From positions 1 through 47,483 of the forward strand of contig NZ_CAMXVC010000009.1 of assembly GCF_947252345.1 (NCBI RefSeq): DNA of 47,483 nt, read 5' to 3'. The first letter of the stretch is position 1, and each line of letters starts with the position of its first letter. Positions 7,451-16,627 of the stretch are shown piece after piece. The position numbers and the translations under genes were made by a program. The notes under the pieces are model-generated. The model saw only the letters and a program-made list of their open reading frames with translations. It had not been told where the DNA came from and did not search any database. This stretch comes from an uncultured Finegoldia sp. Its GTDB lineage: Bacteria > Bacillota > Clostridia > Tissierellales > Peptoniphilaceae.

Positions 7451-8770
7451 ATGAAAAAAATATTGGTATTTGGTTTAGCTAGAACGGGAATTTCTGCATT
7501 AAAAACACTAAAATTAAAAGGATATGAATTAGGAGCAATCGATGATAATATCGATGATGAAAAATCTAAAATACTTAAAGAACTTGAAGTAAAAGTAGAA
7601 ACTATAGATACAATTGAAGACTACAATATAATTTTGAAAAGCCCAGGAATTAGATTAGACAACCCTGTAATTGTAAAAGCAAATGAGTTGAACATTGAAG
7701 TTGTCAGTGACCTTGAATTAGCACAAAGAATATTTGACGATATTAAAATTGTTGCAATAACAGGAACCAACGGAAAGACAACGACTACTTCCCTTATGAC
7801 AAAAATGCTTAATGATTCAGGAAGAAAAGCCATATCCATAGGAAATATCGGCGTGGGAATGTTGTGGGAGATATACAACAGCGATAAAGACACTTTTTTT
7901 GTAATCGAGTGTTCGAGTTTTCAATTGGAAAGTACAAAGAATTTCAAACCTCAATATTCTTGTATCATTAATATTACTCCAGACCATATCGACTGGCACG
8001 GAAGTATGCAAAATTATGTAAATGCGAAGAAAAAAATCTTAAAAAACCAAGATAAAAAATGTTTTGCAGTATTAAATTCTGATGACGAATATTTTGATGA
8101 ATGCAAAAATACTACGAATGCAAATGTATACGAAGTATCTACAAAGAAGGAAGTAAAAAAAGGAGCGTTCATTAAAGACGATTCAATTTACTATTCTGAT
8201 TCATCAGTACAAAAGATTATTGAGTTAAAAGATGTGAAATTAATAGGCTACCATAATTACCAAAATGTTTTATTCTGCGTAAGCTTAGCAAAATTAATTG
8301 GAATTGACAACGAAAATATCAAAAAAACTTTGATGAGTTTCTCAGGAGTTGAACACAGACTTGAGTTTGTAAGAGAAATCCAAGGCGTAAAATACTACAA
8401 CGATTCAAAGGGGACAAACGTTGATGCCAGTGTAAAAGCAATCGACTCATTCGATAATAATATTATTATTTTAGCTGGAGGATACGATAAAAAAGTAAGT
8501 TTAGATAATTTTTTTATAGCGGGAAAAAATAAATTCAAAGCAATAATCTTGATGGGACAAACCAAAGAATTATTTAAAGAAAAAGCATTACAATATGGTT
8601 TTAAGAACATATTTTTAGTAGATAATATGAAGCAAGCGGTAGAAAAAGCGAATGAATTATCAGAAAAAAATGATACAGTTTTGCTTTCTCCAGCAAGTGC
8701 AAGTTGGGGAATGTACAACAATTACGAAGAAAGAGGAAACGAATTTAAAGAATTGGTAAATAAATTATAA
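7451..8770 (+). CDS. murD: UDP-N-acetylmuramoyl-L-alanine--D-glutamate ligase MurD
   Basis: 439 residues with an N-terminal nucleotide-sugar-binding fold starting MKKILVFGLARTG, the ATP loop GTNGKTTTT (105-113, Lys109), and HRLEFV and YNDSKGTN in the C-terminal half. It adds D-glutamate to UDP-MurNAc-L-Ala in the cytoplasm. murC, which acts just before it, is not in this cluster, so that step must be encoded elsewhere. Confidence 0.98.
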   Translation: MKKILVFGLARTGISALKTLKLKGYELGAIDDNIDDEKSKILKELEVKVETIDTIEDYNIILKSPGIRLDNPVIVKANELNIEVVSDLELAQRIFDDIKIVAITGTNGKTTTTSLMTKMLNDSGRKAISIGNIGVGMLWEIYNSDKDTFFVIECSSFQLESTKNFKPQYSCIINITPDHIDWHGSMQNYVNAKKKILKNQDKKCFAVLNSDDEYFDECKNTTNANVYEVSTKKEVKKGAFIKDDSIYYSDSSVQKIIELKDVKLIGYHNYQNVLFCVSLAKLIGIDNENIKKTLMSFSGVEHRLEFVREIQGVKYYNDSKGTNVDASVKAIDSFDNNIIILAGGYDKKVSLDNFFIAGKNKFKAIILMGQTKELFKEKALQYGFKNIFLVDNMKQAVEKANELSEKNDTVLLSPASASWGMYNNYEERGNEFKELVNKL

Positions 8771-8780
8771 GGACTATTAT

Positions 8781-9899
8781 ATGAGACTTTCAAAAGACGG
8801 GAAAGCAGTGCTTTATATTACTATATTTCTAACTATTTTCGGAATAATAATGGTATTGAGTTCGAGTTGGCCAACGGCTATTAGCGACAACAAAAAATGG
8901 TATTATTATGGATTTAGGCAAGGAATATTTGCGATTTTAGGATTTATAGTAATGTATATTACAAGTAAATATGATACGCAAAATTATAAAAAGAATGCGT
9001 TGTGGATTTTTGCTTTCTCATTAATATTGTGTGTATTGGTATTCACACCCTTGGGAAAAGAAATAAATTACGCCAGACGATGGATAAAAATAAGAAGTTT
9101 CAGTTTTATGCCAAGTGATTTTTTGAAATTCGCATCGGTAAATTTAGCGGCAACGATAATATCTAAAAATATCAGTAAAATCAAAAATTTTAAGGACGGA
9201 TTCCTCAGAATGATTCTACTCGCCGGTGTATCTGGAGTGATAGTATTTATTCAGCCTGATTTATCAACGGCAATTGTAATAATTGGCAGTGTTTTTTGCG
9301 TGTTTTTAGTAAGTGGATTAAATGCAAGATATATTTTCTCGACTCTTTTTGGAGTAATTGTTTTAGGGTATTTAGCGATATTTAAAGTGAAAATAGGCTA
9401 CAGTAGAATAGACAGAATTATTGCTTTTAGCGACCCTTTGGGACATCTTGACGATGAAGGATGGCAATTATCACAATCACTTGCAGCGGTTTCTAATGGA
9501 TGCTTTTTGGGAAGTGGACTTGGTATGAGTAAGCAAAAATTTTTGTACTTGTCACAGGCTCACAATGATTTTATTTTTGCGATAATTTGTGAAGAATTTG
9601 GGTTTTTAGGAGCTTTGGTATTAATAATATCATATTTTGCATTTTTGGTTTTCGGAATAAGAATTGCATTGAAAACCAGATATATTTATTTAAGATTGCT
9701 TATATCTGGAATATTGTTTGTGATAGGGATTCAAGCATACGTCAATATGACAGTTGTTACGGGGTTAATACCACCTACTGGGTTGACGCTTCCTTTTATC
9801 TCTTACGGTGGAACATCATTAATGATAATGTTAGGACTCGTAGGAATAATTTTGAATGTTGATAGCAATAATTTAAAAAATATAGAGGAGAAAAAATGA
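8781..9899 (+). CDS. ftsW: Peptidoglycan glycosyltransferase FtsW (SEDS family)
   Basis: 372 residues, about ten membrane helices. SEDS landmarks include INYARRWIKI, PSDFLKF, FIQPDLSTA, AHNDFIFAIICEEFGF and the C-terminal PPTGLTLPFISYGG. FtsW polymerises lipid II at the septum with its class B PBP partner, here the product at 4194. It sits between murD and murG as in many Firmicutes, and its stop overlaps the murG start by 4 bases. Confidence 0.97.
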   Translation: MRLSKDGKAVLYITIFLTIFGIIMVLSSSWPTAISDNKKWYYYGFRQGIFAILGFIVMYITSKYDTQNYKKNALWIFAFSLILCVLVFTPLGKEINYARRWIKIRSFSFMPSDFLKFASVNLAATIISKNISKIKNFKDGFLRMILLAGVSGVIVFIQPDLSTAIVIIGSVFCVFLVSGLNARYIFSTLFGVIVLGYLAIFKVKIGYSRIDRIIAFSDPLGHLDDEGWQLSQSLAAVSNGCFLGSGLGMSKQKFLYLSQAHNDFIFAIICEEFGFLGALVLIISYFAFLVFGIRIALKTRYIYLRLLISGILFVIGIQAYVNMTVVTGLIPPTGLTLPFISYGGTSLMIMLGLVGIILNVDSNNLKNIEEKK

Positions 9900-11008
9900 A
9901 TATAATTGTTTCTGGTGGAGGTACTGGAGGACATATTTATCCAGCTATTTCACTAATAGAAGAACTAAAAAAAAGAGATAAAAACAATAAAATCTTATAT
10001 GTTGGAACAAAAAATGGATTAGAAAGCTCAATTGTTCCGCAACTTGGAATTGACTTCAAAACAATTCATGTAAGAGGAATACCAAGAAAAATCAACATAA
10101 ATTCCTTTAAAGCCTTAAAGGAACTTTTTATAGGTTTGAGAGAAGCAAGCAAAATTTTAAAAGAATTTAAACCTGATTTAGTTATAGGAACTGGTGGATA
10201 TGTAAGTGGTCCGATATTATACAAGGCAACTAAAACAAAAGCAAAAGTAGCATTTCATGAACAAAACAGTTACCCCGGTATAACTAATAGAATATTATCA
10301 AGATACGTTGATAAATACTTTGTAACATTCAAGGAATCTATTAAATTCTTTAAAAACCAAGACAAAGCAATACTTACGGGAAATCCAATTAGAAATAGAT
10401 TCAGCAATATTGAAGAAAAGAAAAAAGAAGCGATTAAAAAATATGAACTTTCAGAAAACAAAAAAGTGGTATTTGTATTTGGGGGTTCCAATGGTTCGGA
10501 AATTTTAAATAAGATAGTACTTGAAATGTCTGATGAAATAGCAAATCAGAATGTTTTTGAAGTTATCTTGGCAACTGGAAAATCAAACTATGACGAATTA
10601 AAAGACTCATTAAAGAGTGAACACAAAAACTTGCATTTATATCCATATATCGATGATATAGATAAAGCATACGCGGTTAGTGATTTGATAGTAACAAGTA
10701 GTGGGGCTATTACATTAGCAGAACTTTCTTTTTTAGGAAAAGCATCTATTCTAGTTCCAAAATCATACACAACAGAAAATCATCAAGAACACAATGCACG
10801 AGCATTTGAAAAAAATGGGGCAAGCAAAGTTATTCTTGAAAAAGAATTAAATGCAAATTCACTTTATGAAATGATAACATCAATATTAAAAGATGAAAAT
10901 ACTCTTAAAAACTTATCGGAAAATGCAAAAAAAATGTCTTACCCTACAGCTTGTAAAGATATTGTAGATGAACTTTACAAATTGGTAGATTGCAATGAAA
11001 AAGCATAA
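9896..11008 (+). CDS. murG: UDP-GlcNAc:lipid I N-acetylglucosaminyltransferase MurG
   Basis: 370 residues. The N-terminal GGGTGGHIYPA loop (about residues 7-17), the HEQNSYPG segment and the C-terminal donor-binding stretch SGAITLAEL and HQEHNA identify MurG. It converts lipid I to lipid II at the inner face of the membrane. It overlaps ftsW by 4 bases and ftsQ by 14 bases, implying tight translational coupling. Confidence 0.98.
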   Translation: MNIIVSGGGTGGHIYPAISLIEELKKRDKNNKILYVGTKNGLESSIVPQLGIDFKTIHVRGIPRKININSFKALKELFIGLREASKILKEFKPDLVIGTGGYVSGPILYKATKTKAKVAFHEQNSYPGITNRILSRYVDKYFVTFKESIKFFKNQDKAILTGNPIRNRFSNIEEKKKEAIKKYELSENKKVVFVFGGSNGSEILNKIVLEMSDEIANQNVFEVILATGKSNYDELKDSLKSEHKNLHLYPYIDDIDKAYAVSDLIVTSSGAITLAELSFLGKASILVPKSYTTENHQEHNARAFEKNGASKVILEKELNANSLYEMITSILKDENTLKNLSENAKKMSYPTACKDIVDELYKLVDCNEKA

Positions 11009-11720
11009 AATACTAATAACTTCTATAGTTGTATTTTTTCTATTCTTAGTCACCTATCTAATCCTGACAATGGATTATTTTTCAGTTAAAAAAATTAAAG
11101 TGTACAATAATAAATTAGTCACAAAACAAGAATTAAATAACATAACTAAAGATTATATTGGGCAAAATATTTTCAGACTGAAAAAAAATAAATTATCCGA
11201 CAAACTCGTAGAAAATTCATACATTAAAAATGCAGAAGTAAAAAAAGTGCTTCCAAATCTTGTTGAAATCAAAATACAAGAAACTAAGGATATCTGTTAT
11301 TTTGAAATAGGAAAAGATAAGTTTTTTGTGGATACAGATTACAACGTAGTGAAAAATAAAAATAGAGTGGATTATACCAAGCTGCCTAAGATAGTTGGAG
11401 CAAATCAAAATATTGAAAAGATAAGTAACTTACAAGCAGATAAAAATTTCTACTTATTTATTAAAAATCTTAAAGAGCAAAAAGTTCTTAATCAATTAAA
11501 TGAAATAAATGTAGATGATGTAAAAAGCATTTTTTTAAACGAAAAAAAAGGTATTTTGATTGAATATGGTGATTTAGGTGATTCAGAAAAAAAATCAATA
11601 AAAATTTTTAAAATTCTAAAACAGATTGGTACTAAAAGTATAAATGCGAAAACTGTGAACGTAAGCGATATTCAAAGACCGTTTTTCACAATCAAGGACG
11701 ATAAACAAACAGAAGAATAA
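10995..11720 (+). CDS. ftsQ: Cell division protein FtsQ/DivIB
   Basis: 241 residues: short basic N-terminus, one membrane helix (about 6-26), a POTRA-like domain beginning FSVKKIKVYNN, then a beta domain. This is the FtsQ/DivIB architecture. The protein links with FtsL and the DivIC/FtsB partner outside the membrane. It starts inside murG with only a weak ribosome site (GGTAG), consistent with coupled translation. It is the last gene before the 331-bp gap that precedes ftsZ, where ftsA is normally found. Confidence 0.9.
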   Translation: MKKHKILITSIVVFFLFLVTYLILTMDYFSVKKIKVYNNKLVTKQELNNITKDYIGQNIFRLKKNKLSDKLVENSYIKNAEVKKVLPNLVEIKIQETKDICYFEIGKDKFFVDTDYNVVKNKNRVDYTKLPKIVGANQNIEKISNLQADKNFYLFIKNLKEQKVLNQLNEINVDDVKSIFLNEKKGILIEYGDLGDSEKKSIKIFKILKQIGTKSINAKTVNVSDIQRPFFTIKDDKQTEE

Positions 11721-12051
11721 GCCAATCTTCAAATATTAGTTTGAACTTTTATTAAGTTTGGTGCTTAGTATAGGTGTATTTTAAATACATTAATTGATTT
11801 TGAATATTAAAACAAGAAAAAAACCATATTCGTATGATTGATATTACTTAACCGTGATATCAAAAAAAGTACAAATGCAAATATTGAAAATAAAAGAATT
11901 TAATAGTATATACAAAGAAAAATGTATTAAAAGTACAACCAAAACTTAAAAAATAATAATAAGCTGAACAGGAAAAACTTTTACAAACTTGTAGTATAAT
12001 TAAGCTATAAGCATTAGAAATAAATTTAGAGTTAATAATTAGGAGGATGTT
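11721..12051 (+). other. 331-bp non-coding ftsQ-ftsZ intergenic region
   Basis: Very AT-rich with no credible reading frame. It holds three inverted repeats: TTCAAA/TTTGAA with a 6-base loop (11728-11745), TGTATTT/AAATACA (11775-11789), and TTGATAT/ATATCAA spaced by 12 bases (11838-11863). The first could be a weak terminator for ftsQ, and the others are candidate protein sites. The ftsZ promoter lies at its right end. No remnant of ftsA is recognisable. Confidence 0.7.
11981..12000 (+). promoter_or_regulatory. ftsZ promoter with TTACAAACTTGTA motif
   Basis: A consensus TATAAT lies at 11995-12000. The 13-base TTACAAACTTGTA (arms TACAA/TTGTA) lies directly upstream at 11981-11993 and recurs exactly before ahpC. 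No good -35 box lies at the usual spacing, so activation or use of the motif by a regulator is possible. The leader would be about 45 bases. Confidence 0.5.
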
Positions 12052-13134
12052 ATGACTTTTGATATGGAATTAGAAGATAATGATTTGGCAAAAATCAAAG
12101 TAATCGGTGTTGGTGGCGGTGGAAATAACGCTGTCAAAAGAATGAAAGAAGAAGGCCTTCAAGGAGTTGAATTTGTTGCTGTCAATACTGACAAGCAAAT
12201 TTTGAACAACTTAGATATTGATACTAAGTTACAAATTGGAAGCAAGATTACGAAAGGTTTGGGAGCTGGAGCTAATCCTGCAGTAGGTATGAAAGCTGCT
12301 GAAGAAAGCAGAAATGAAATCGAGGAAGCACTAGATAAAACTGATATGGTATTTGTCACTGCTGGTATGGGTGGCGGAACAGGAACTGGTGCTGCTCCAA
12401 TTGTCGCACAAATTGCAAAAGAAAAGGGAATACTTACAGTTGGCGTTGTAACAAAACCATTCACTTTTGAAGGAAGAAAAAGACAAATGCAAGCTGAACA
12501 AGGTATAGAAGCCTTGAAGGGTAAAGTGGATACATTGGTAATTATTCCTAATGATAAGCTTTTACAAATTTCAGATAAAAGAACTACAATGTCAGAAGCT
12601 TTTATGATGGCTGATGAAGTGTTAATGGATGGTATTCAAGGTATTTCAGATTTGATTGCTGTACCTAATTTAATCAATTTGGACTTTGCAGACGTAAGAT
12701 CTATTATGTTAAACCAAGGAATTGCACATATGGGAATTGGAAAAGCTAATGGTGATAATAGAGCTATGGAAGCTGCAAAATTGGCTGTTAAGTCTCCTTT
12801 ATTGGAAACATCAATTGGTGGAGCAAAGGCAGTTTTAATTAATGTTACTGGAAAAGAATTGGGATTATTTGAAGTTAATGAAGCAGCAGAATTAATCAGA
12901 GAAGAAGTAGATCCTGATGCTAATATTATTTTTGGTGCCGGAATTGATGAATCATTAGGAGATGACATCAAGATTACTGTAATTGCAACAGGATTTGATT
13001 CTGATAACCCAATGGCAAACAAATTAAAATCAACAAAAAAACAAGAAAGTTCACAACCAAAATCAGAAGAACATTCTGAGAAAGATTCAGATGATATCGA
13101 AATACCATCATTCTTAAAGAGAAGAGGATTCTAA
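12052..13134 (+). CDS. ftsZ: Cell division GTPase FtsZ
   Basis: 360 residues. The tubulin signature GGGTGTGAAP is at 107-116 and the N-terminal GGGGNNAV near 20-27. The variable linker is short and ends in the conserved tail IPSFLKRRGF that docks SepF, FtsA or other partners. FtsZ polymerises at mid-cell to form the division ring. The start is set by AGGAGGA. The stop overlaps the nrdR start (TAATG), coupling the two genes. With ftsA absent here, the tail most likely binds the SepF encoded at 30632. Confidence 0.99.
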   Translation: MTFDMELEDNDLAKIKVIGVGGGGNNAVKRMKEEGLQGVEFVAVNTDKQILNNLDIDTKLQIGSKITKGLGAGANPAVGMKAAEESRNEIEEALDKTDMVFVTAGMGGGTGTGAAPIVAQIAKEKGILTVGVVTKPFTFEGRKRQMQAEQGIEALKGKVDTLVIIPNDKLLQISDKRTTMSEAFMMADEVLMDGIQGISDLIAVPNLINLDFADVRSIMLNQGIAHMGIGKANGDNRAMEAAKLAVKSPLLETSIGGAKAVLINVTGKELGLFEVNEAAELIREEVDPDANIIFGAGIDESLGDDIKITVIATGFDSDNPMANKLKSTKKQESSQPKSEEHSEKDSDDIEIPSFLKRRGF

Positions 13135-13586
13135 TGAAGTGTCCGTTCTGTAATGCATCTGATACTAAAGTTGTGGATACGAGAGCATCTGAAGATGACA
13201 AAATAGTAAGACGCAGAAGAGAATGTATAGATTGTCACAAAAGATTTACGACATATGAGAGATACGATTTTAATAATCTTACAGTTGTAAAAAAAGATAA
13301 AAATAGAGAAGCTTTTGATAGGGATAAAGTGTATCGTGGAATGAAAAAATCTTGCGAGAAAAGACCAGTTCCAGATTCAAAGTTACTTGAGGCTACTAAA
13401 GAGATAGAAGTTGAGTTAACACACGGCAATAAAAGGGAGGTAGATTCATCTGAGATAGGTGAATTGATAATGAGAAAGCTTAAAAAAATTGACAAAGTTG
13501 CATATATTCGTTTTGCTTCGGTTTACAGAGAATTTACAGATGTTAAATCTTTTAACGAGGAAATTTCAAAATTAGATGATGAATAA
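13134..13586 (+). CDS. nrdR: Transcriptional repressor NrdR
   Basis: 150 residues, normal length. Zinc ribbon cysteines Cys3, Cys6, Cys31 and Cys34 (CPFC and CIDC) are followed by an ATP-cone domain starting near VVKKDKNREAFDRDK. NrdR senses nucleotide pools and represses ribonucleotide reductase genes. No nrd gene is in this window. It is co-translated with ftsZ through a one-base overlap and followed at once by a strong terminator. Confidence 0.97.
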   Translation: MKCPFCNASDTKVVDTRASEDDKIVRRRRECIDCHKRFTTYERYDFNNLTVVKKDKNREAFDRDKVYRGMKKSCEKRPVPDSKLLEATKEIEVELTHGNKREVDSSEIGELIMRKLKKIDKVAYIRFASVYREFTDVKSFNEEISKLDDE

Positions 13587-13618
13587 AGGTCGGATTTTTG
13601 TCCGACCTTTAATTTTAT
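13584..13618 (+). terminator. Terminator of the dcw cluster after nrdR
   Basis: An 11-bp stem (TAAAGGTCGGA with its complement TCCGACCTTTA) and 6-base loop TTTTTG, followed by AATTTTATTT. The nrdR stop codon lies in the left arm. Confidence 0.85.
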
Positions 13619-13679
13619 TTAACGACAATTGATTTTTGTGGTAATATATAAATAAATTAACTGTTAAAGGGGAAATATT

Positions 13680-14966
13680 TTGGATTTATTTGAATATAAT
13701 TTACAATTACAAAAAGAAAATAGTTCGCCATTAGCAAATAGATTGAGGCCAAAAAGTTTGGACAAATATTTTGGGCAATCTCACATAGTTGGAGATGGAA
13801 AGCTATTGAACAGACTTATAAAGGCTGATAAAATTCCATCGATGATTTTTTACGGACCTCCAGGAACTGGCAAAACAACTCTTGCAGAAATTATTTCAAA
13901 CCAAACCAATTGTTTGTTTGAAAGACTATCTGCCATTTCAAGTGGTGTGAAAGATGTAAGAGATGTTATATCTTTGGCTAAAAAAAACCTGAGTATGTAC
14001 AATAAAAAAACTGTTCTTTTTATTGATGAAATTCATAGATTTAATAAATCACAACAAGATGCGCTTCTGGGGTTTGTCGAAGACGGAACAATTACTTTAA
14101 TTGGGGCCACTACTGAAAATCCTTTTTTCGAAGTCAATAAAGCTCTTCTATCGAGATGTCAGATTATTGAGTTAAAACCGCTGGGAAATGAGGATATTAG
14201 AAATATTATCGAGACTGCTCTTGATGAGGATAAAAAGCTCAAAGATATGAGTATTAATATAGATGAAAAAGCGATGGATTATTTAATACTGTCATCAAAT
14301 GGAGATGCTAGAAGTGCGCTAAATTCTCTTGAGATTGCTATAGAAAGCACGGACTTAACAGATGGAACTATTCATATAGATGAAAGTGCGATAAAAAATT
14401 CTGTATTTAGGCCGATTCTAAAATATGACAAAGAAGAGGACCATTATAATGTCGTGTCAGCATTCATTAAATCGATGAGAGGTTCAGATGTGAATGCTTC
14501 TTTGCATTATTTAGCAAGGATGATTGCCTGTGGTGAAGACCCAAAATTTATAGCTAGAAGAATGGTTATTTTTGCATCTGAAGATATTGGAATGGCAAAT
14601 CCTGATGCTCTTGGAGTTGCGGTAGATGTTTTTAACGCTGTAAATATCATCGGTCTTCCTGAATGCAGGATAAACTTGTCAAATGGAGTTGTGTATTTGG
14701 CTACAAGCGATAAGTCAAATACATCTTATATAGCTATAGAAAAGGCAATAAGTGATGTAAATGCAAATAAAATTTATGATGTTCCAGATTATTTAAAAGA
14801 TGCTCATTACAGTGGAGCAAAATCGCTAAATAGAGGGGTAGGGTACAAGTATCCGCACAATGATGATTCATACCAACAGTATTTGCCGGATGAATTAAAA
14901 GATGTTGAATATTACAATCCGAAAGATATTGGATTTGAAAGTAAAATATATAAAAAAGAGGAGTAA
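13680..14966 (+). CDS. rarA: Replication-associated recombination protein RarA (MgsA)
   Basis: 428 residues. AAA+ ATPase with PLANRLRPKSL near the start, Walker A GPPGTGKTT (59-67) and Walker B LFIDEIHRF (113-121). The C-terminal domain contains LHYLARMIACGEDPKFIARRM and ASEDIG, typical of RarA/MgsA/WRNIP1. It acts at stalled replication forks. The start codon is TTG at 13680, chosen because AAAGGGGAA lies at proper spacing and no ATG fits. asnS follows after 3 bases. Confidence 0.95.
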   Translation: MDLFEYNLQLQKENSSPLANRLRPKSLDKYFGQSHIVGDGKLLNRLIKADKIPSMIFYGPPGTGKTTLAEIISNQTNCLFERLSAISSGVKDVRDVISLAKKNLSMYNKKTVLFIDEIHRFNKSQQDALLGFVEDGTITLIGATTENPFFEVNKALLSRCQIIELKPLGNEDIRNIIETALDEDKKLKDMSINIDEKAMDYLILSSNGDARSALNSLEIAIESTDLTDGTIHIDESAIKNSVFRPILKYDKEEDHYNVVSAFIKSMRGSDVNASLHYLARMIACGEDPKFIARRMVIFASEDIGMANPDALGVAVDVFNAVNIIGLPECRINLSNGVVYLATSDKSNTSYIAIEKAISDVNANKIYDVPDYLKDAHYSGAKSLNRGVGYKYPHNDDSYQQYLPDELKDVEYYNPKDIGFESKIYKKEE

Positions 14967-14969
14967 ATA

Positions 14970-16355
14970 ATGATATTAATTAGGGATTTAATTGAAGATT
15001 TTGAAAAATTTTCTGACAAGGAAATAGAAGTGGGAGGCTGGATTAAAAATTCAAGATTCAGCAAAAATGTAGGATTTATTGAGTTAAATGATGGAACATT
15101 TTTCAATCCTGTGCAAGTTGTTGTAAACAAAGAAATTGGCGATTTTGAAAAAGCAGAAAAATTGAAATTGAGCTCTGCAATAATAGTGGTTGGTAAGTTG
15201 GTTCTTACTCCAAATTCAAAACAACCATTTGAAATTCAAGCAGAAAAAATCATAGTTGAAGGAGAATCAACAGATGATTATCCATTACAAAAGAAAAGAC
15301 ATACTTTTGAATTTTTGAGAACAATATTGCACTTAAGACCAAGGACAAATACATTTAACGCTGTATTTAGGGTGAGAAGTAGATTGGCGTTTGCTATTCA
15401 CAAATTCTTCAATGAGAGAGGGTTTGTATATGTTCATACTCCAATAATAACAGGCAGTGATGCTGAAGGTGCCGGAGAAATGTTCAGAGTTACTACATTG
15501 GATTTGAACAATGTCCCTAAAGATAAAGATGGAAATATTGATTTCTCAGATGATTTCTTCTCAAAATCTACTAACTTAACTGTAAGTGGTCAGCTTCAAG
15601 CGGAAGCTTATGCACTGGCTTTTAGAAATGTTTACACATTTGGACCTACATTTAGAAGTGAACACTCTAATACCCCTCGACATGCTGCAGAGTTTTGGAT
15701 GATGGAACCGGAAATTTGTTTTGCTGAATTAGATGATGTTTGTAACTTAGCAGAAGATATGGTCAGATATATTATCAAAGATGTAATGGAAAATTGCAAA
15801 GAGGAAATTAAATTTTTCAATAGTTTCGTAGATAAAAATTTAATAGAAAGATTGACAAAAGTAGCCGACAAATCATTCAAAAAATTAACTTATACAGAAG
15901 CTGTAGATATATTACAAAAATCTGGCGAAAAATTCGAATATCCTGTTGAATGGGGAATGGATTTACAAACAGAACACGAAAAATATTTGAGTGAAAAAGT
16001 TGTAGATGGTCCGGTGTTTATAACTGATTATCCAAAAGAAATCAAGGCTTTTTATATGAGATTGAACGACGACCAAAAGACTGTTGCTGCAACTGACCTT
16101 TTAGTTCCAGGAATTGGAGAATTAATAGGAGGTAGCCAAAGAGAAGAAAGATACGATGTATTGGATAAGAAGATGGAAGAATTGGGCTTCAATAAAGAAG
16201 AATACAAATGGTATCTTGATTTAAGAAAATACGGCGGAGTTAAACATGGTGGATTTGGTTTGGGATTTGAAAGAATGGTAATGTATATGACAGGAATGTC
16301 CAACATTAGAGATGTCATTCCATTTCCAAGAACTGTTGGACACTGTGAATATTAA
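14970..16355 (+). CDS. asnS: Asparaginyl-tRNA synthetase
   Basis: 461 residues, class II synthetase of the Asp/Asn type. It has an N-terminal OB fold anticodon domain (IEVGGWIKNSRFSKNVGFIELNDG), motif 2 (FRSEHSNTPRHAAEFWMMEPE) and motif 3 (GFGLGFERMVMYMTG). AsnRS is favoured over AspRS by the VYVHTPIITGSDAEGAGEMFRV region, which is typical of AsnRS. It charges tRNA-Asn with asparagine. Ribosome site GAGGAG; probably in one transcript with rarA. Confidence 0.96.
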   Translation: MILIRDLIEDFEKFSDKEIEVGGWIKNSRFSKNVGFIELNDGTFFNPVQVVVNKEIGDFEKAEKLKLSSAIIVVGKLVLTPNSKQPFEIQAEKIIVEGESTDDYPLQKKRHTFEFLRTILHLRPRTNTFNAVFRVRSRLAFAIHKFFNERGFVYVHTPIITGSDAEGAGEMFRVTTLDLNNVPKDKDGNIDFSDDFFSKSTNLTVSGQLQAEAYALAFRNVYTFGPTFRSEHSNTPRHAAEFWMMEPEICFAELDDVCNLAEDMVRYIIKDVMENCKEEIKFFNSFVDKNLIERLTKVADKSFKKLTYTEAVDILQKSGEKFEYPVEWGMDLQTEHEKYLSEKVVDGPVFITDYPKEIKAFYMRLNDDQKTVAATDLLVPGIGELIGGSQREERYDVLDKKMEELGFNKEEYKWYLDLRKYGGVKHGGFGLGFERMVMYMTGMSNIRDVIPFPRTVGHCEY

Positions 16356-16361
16356 TAAGTA

Positions 16362-16390
16362 TTGAAAATATATTTTAAATATGATATTAT
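16362..16390 (+). promoter_or_regulatory. Promoter of the leuS T-box leader
   Basis: TTGAAA (16362-16367), 17-base spacer, TATTAT (16385-16390), with TG at 16382-16383 forming an extended -10. Predicted start near 16397. Confidence 0.75.
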
Positions 16391-16396
16391 GTTAAT

Positions 16397-16610
16397 AAGT
16401 TTTTGATATTAATATTTGAATAAAAGTAGTAAATAAATTTTGAAATTTCAGAGAGTTGGTGGAAGGTGCGAATCAATATTTCAAATTATTGAACTTGTTT
16501 ATTCGAAAAATATACGTATGTCTGCGTTAAAGATTCAAAGTGGGATTAACCAATAAGAGTGGTACCGCGGAATTTTATTTCGTCTCTTCTAAGTGAGAGG
16601 CGATTTTTTT
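16397..16610 (+). promoter_or_regulatory. Leucine T-box riboswitch of leuS
   Basis: The leader shows canonical T-box landmarks: AGAGAG then GGAAGGTGCGAA in Stem I, a specifier region GAACTTG (16491-16497), and the T-box AGAGTGGTACCGCGG (16556-16570) that forms the antiterminator. The terminator hairpin follows at 16581. The likely specifier codon is CTT (16494-16496), after the usual GAA. TTG one base on is also Leu. The TGGT of the bulge pairs with A73-CCA, matching the Leu tRNAs at 36946 and 37293. Uncharged tRNA-Leu should allow read-through into leuS. Confidence 0.93.
16581..16610 (+). terminator. T-box regulated terminator
   Basis: CGTCTCT pairs with AGAGGCG (one G-U pair) around a short loop, followed by a run of seven T. 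It competes with the antiterminator formed by the T-box sequence. Confidence 0.85.
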
Positions 16611-16627
16611 ATTATATGGAGGTAGAA

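Noticed and set aside
11721..12051. A decayed ftsA in the ftsQ-ftsZ gap
   Set aside because: The gap is far too short and no ATPase or other FtsA-like motif can be read in any frame.
16559..16627. N-terminal extension of leuS starting at GTG 16559
   Set aside because: The GTG lies inside the conserved T-box and terminator. A proper ribosome site precedes ATG 16628, and the extension has no family similarity.
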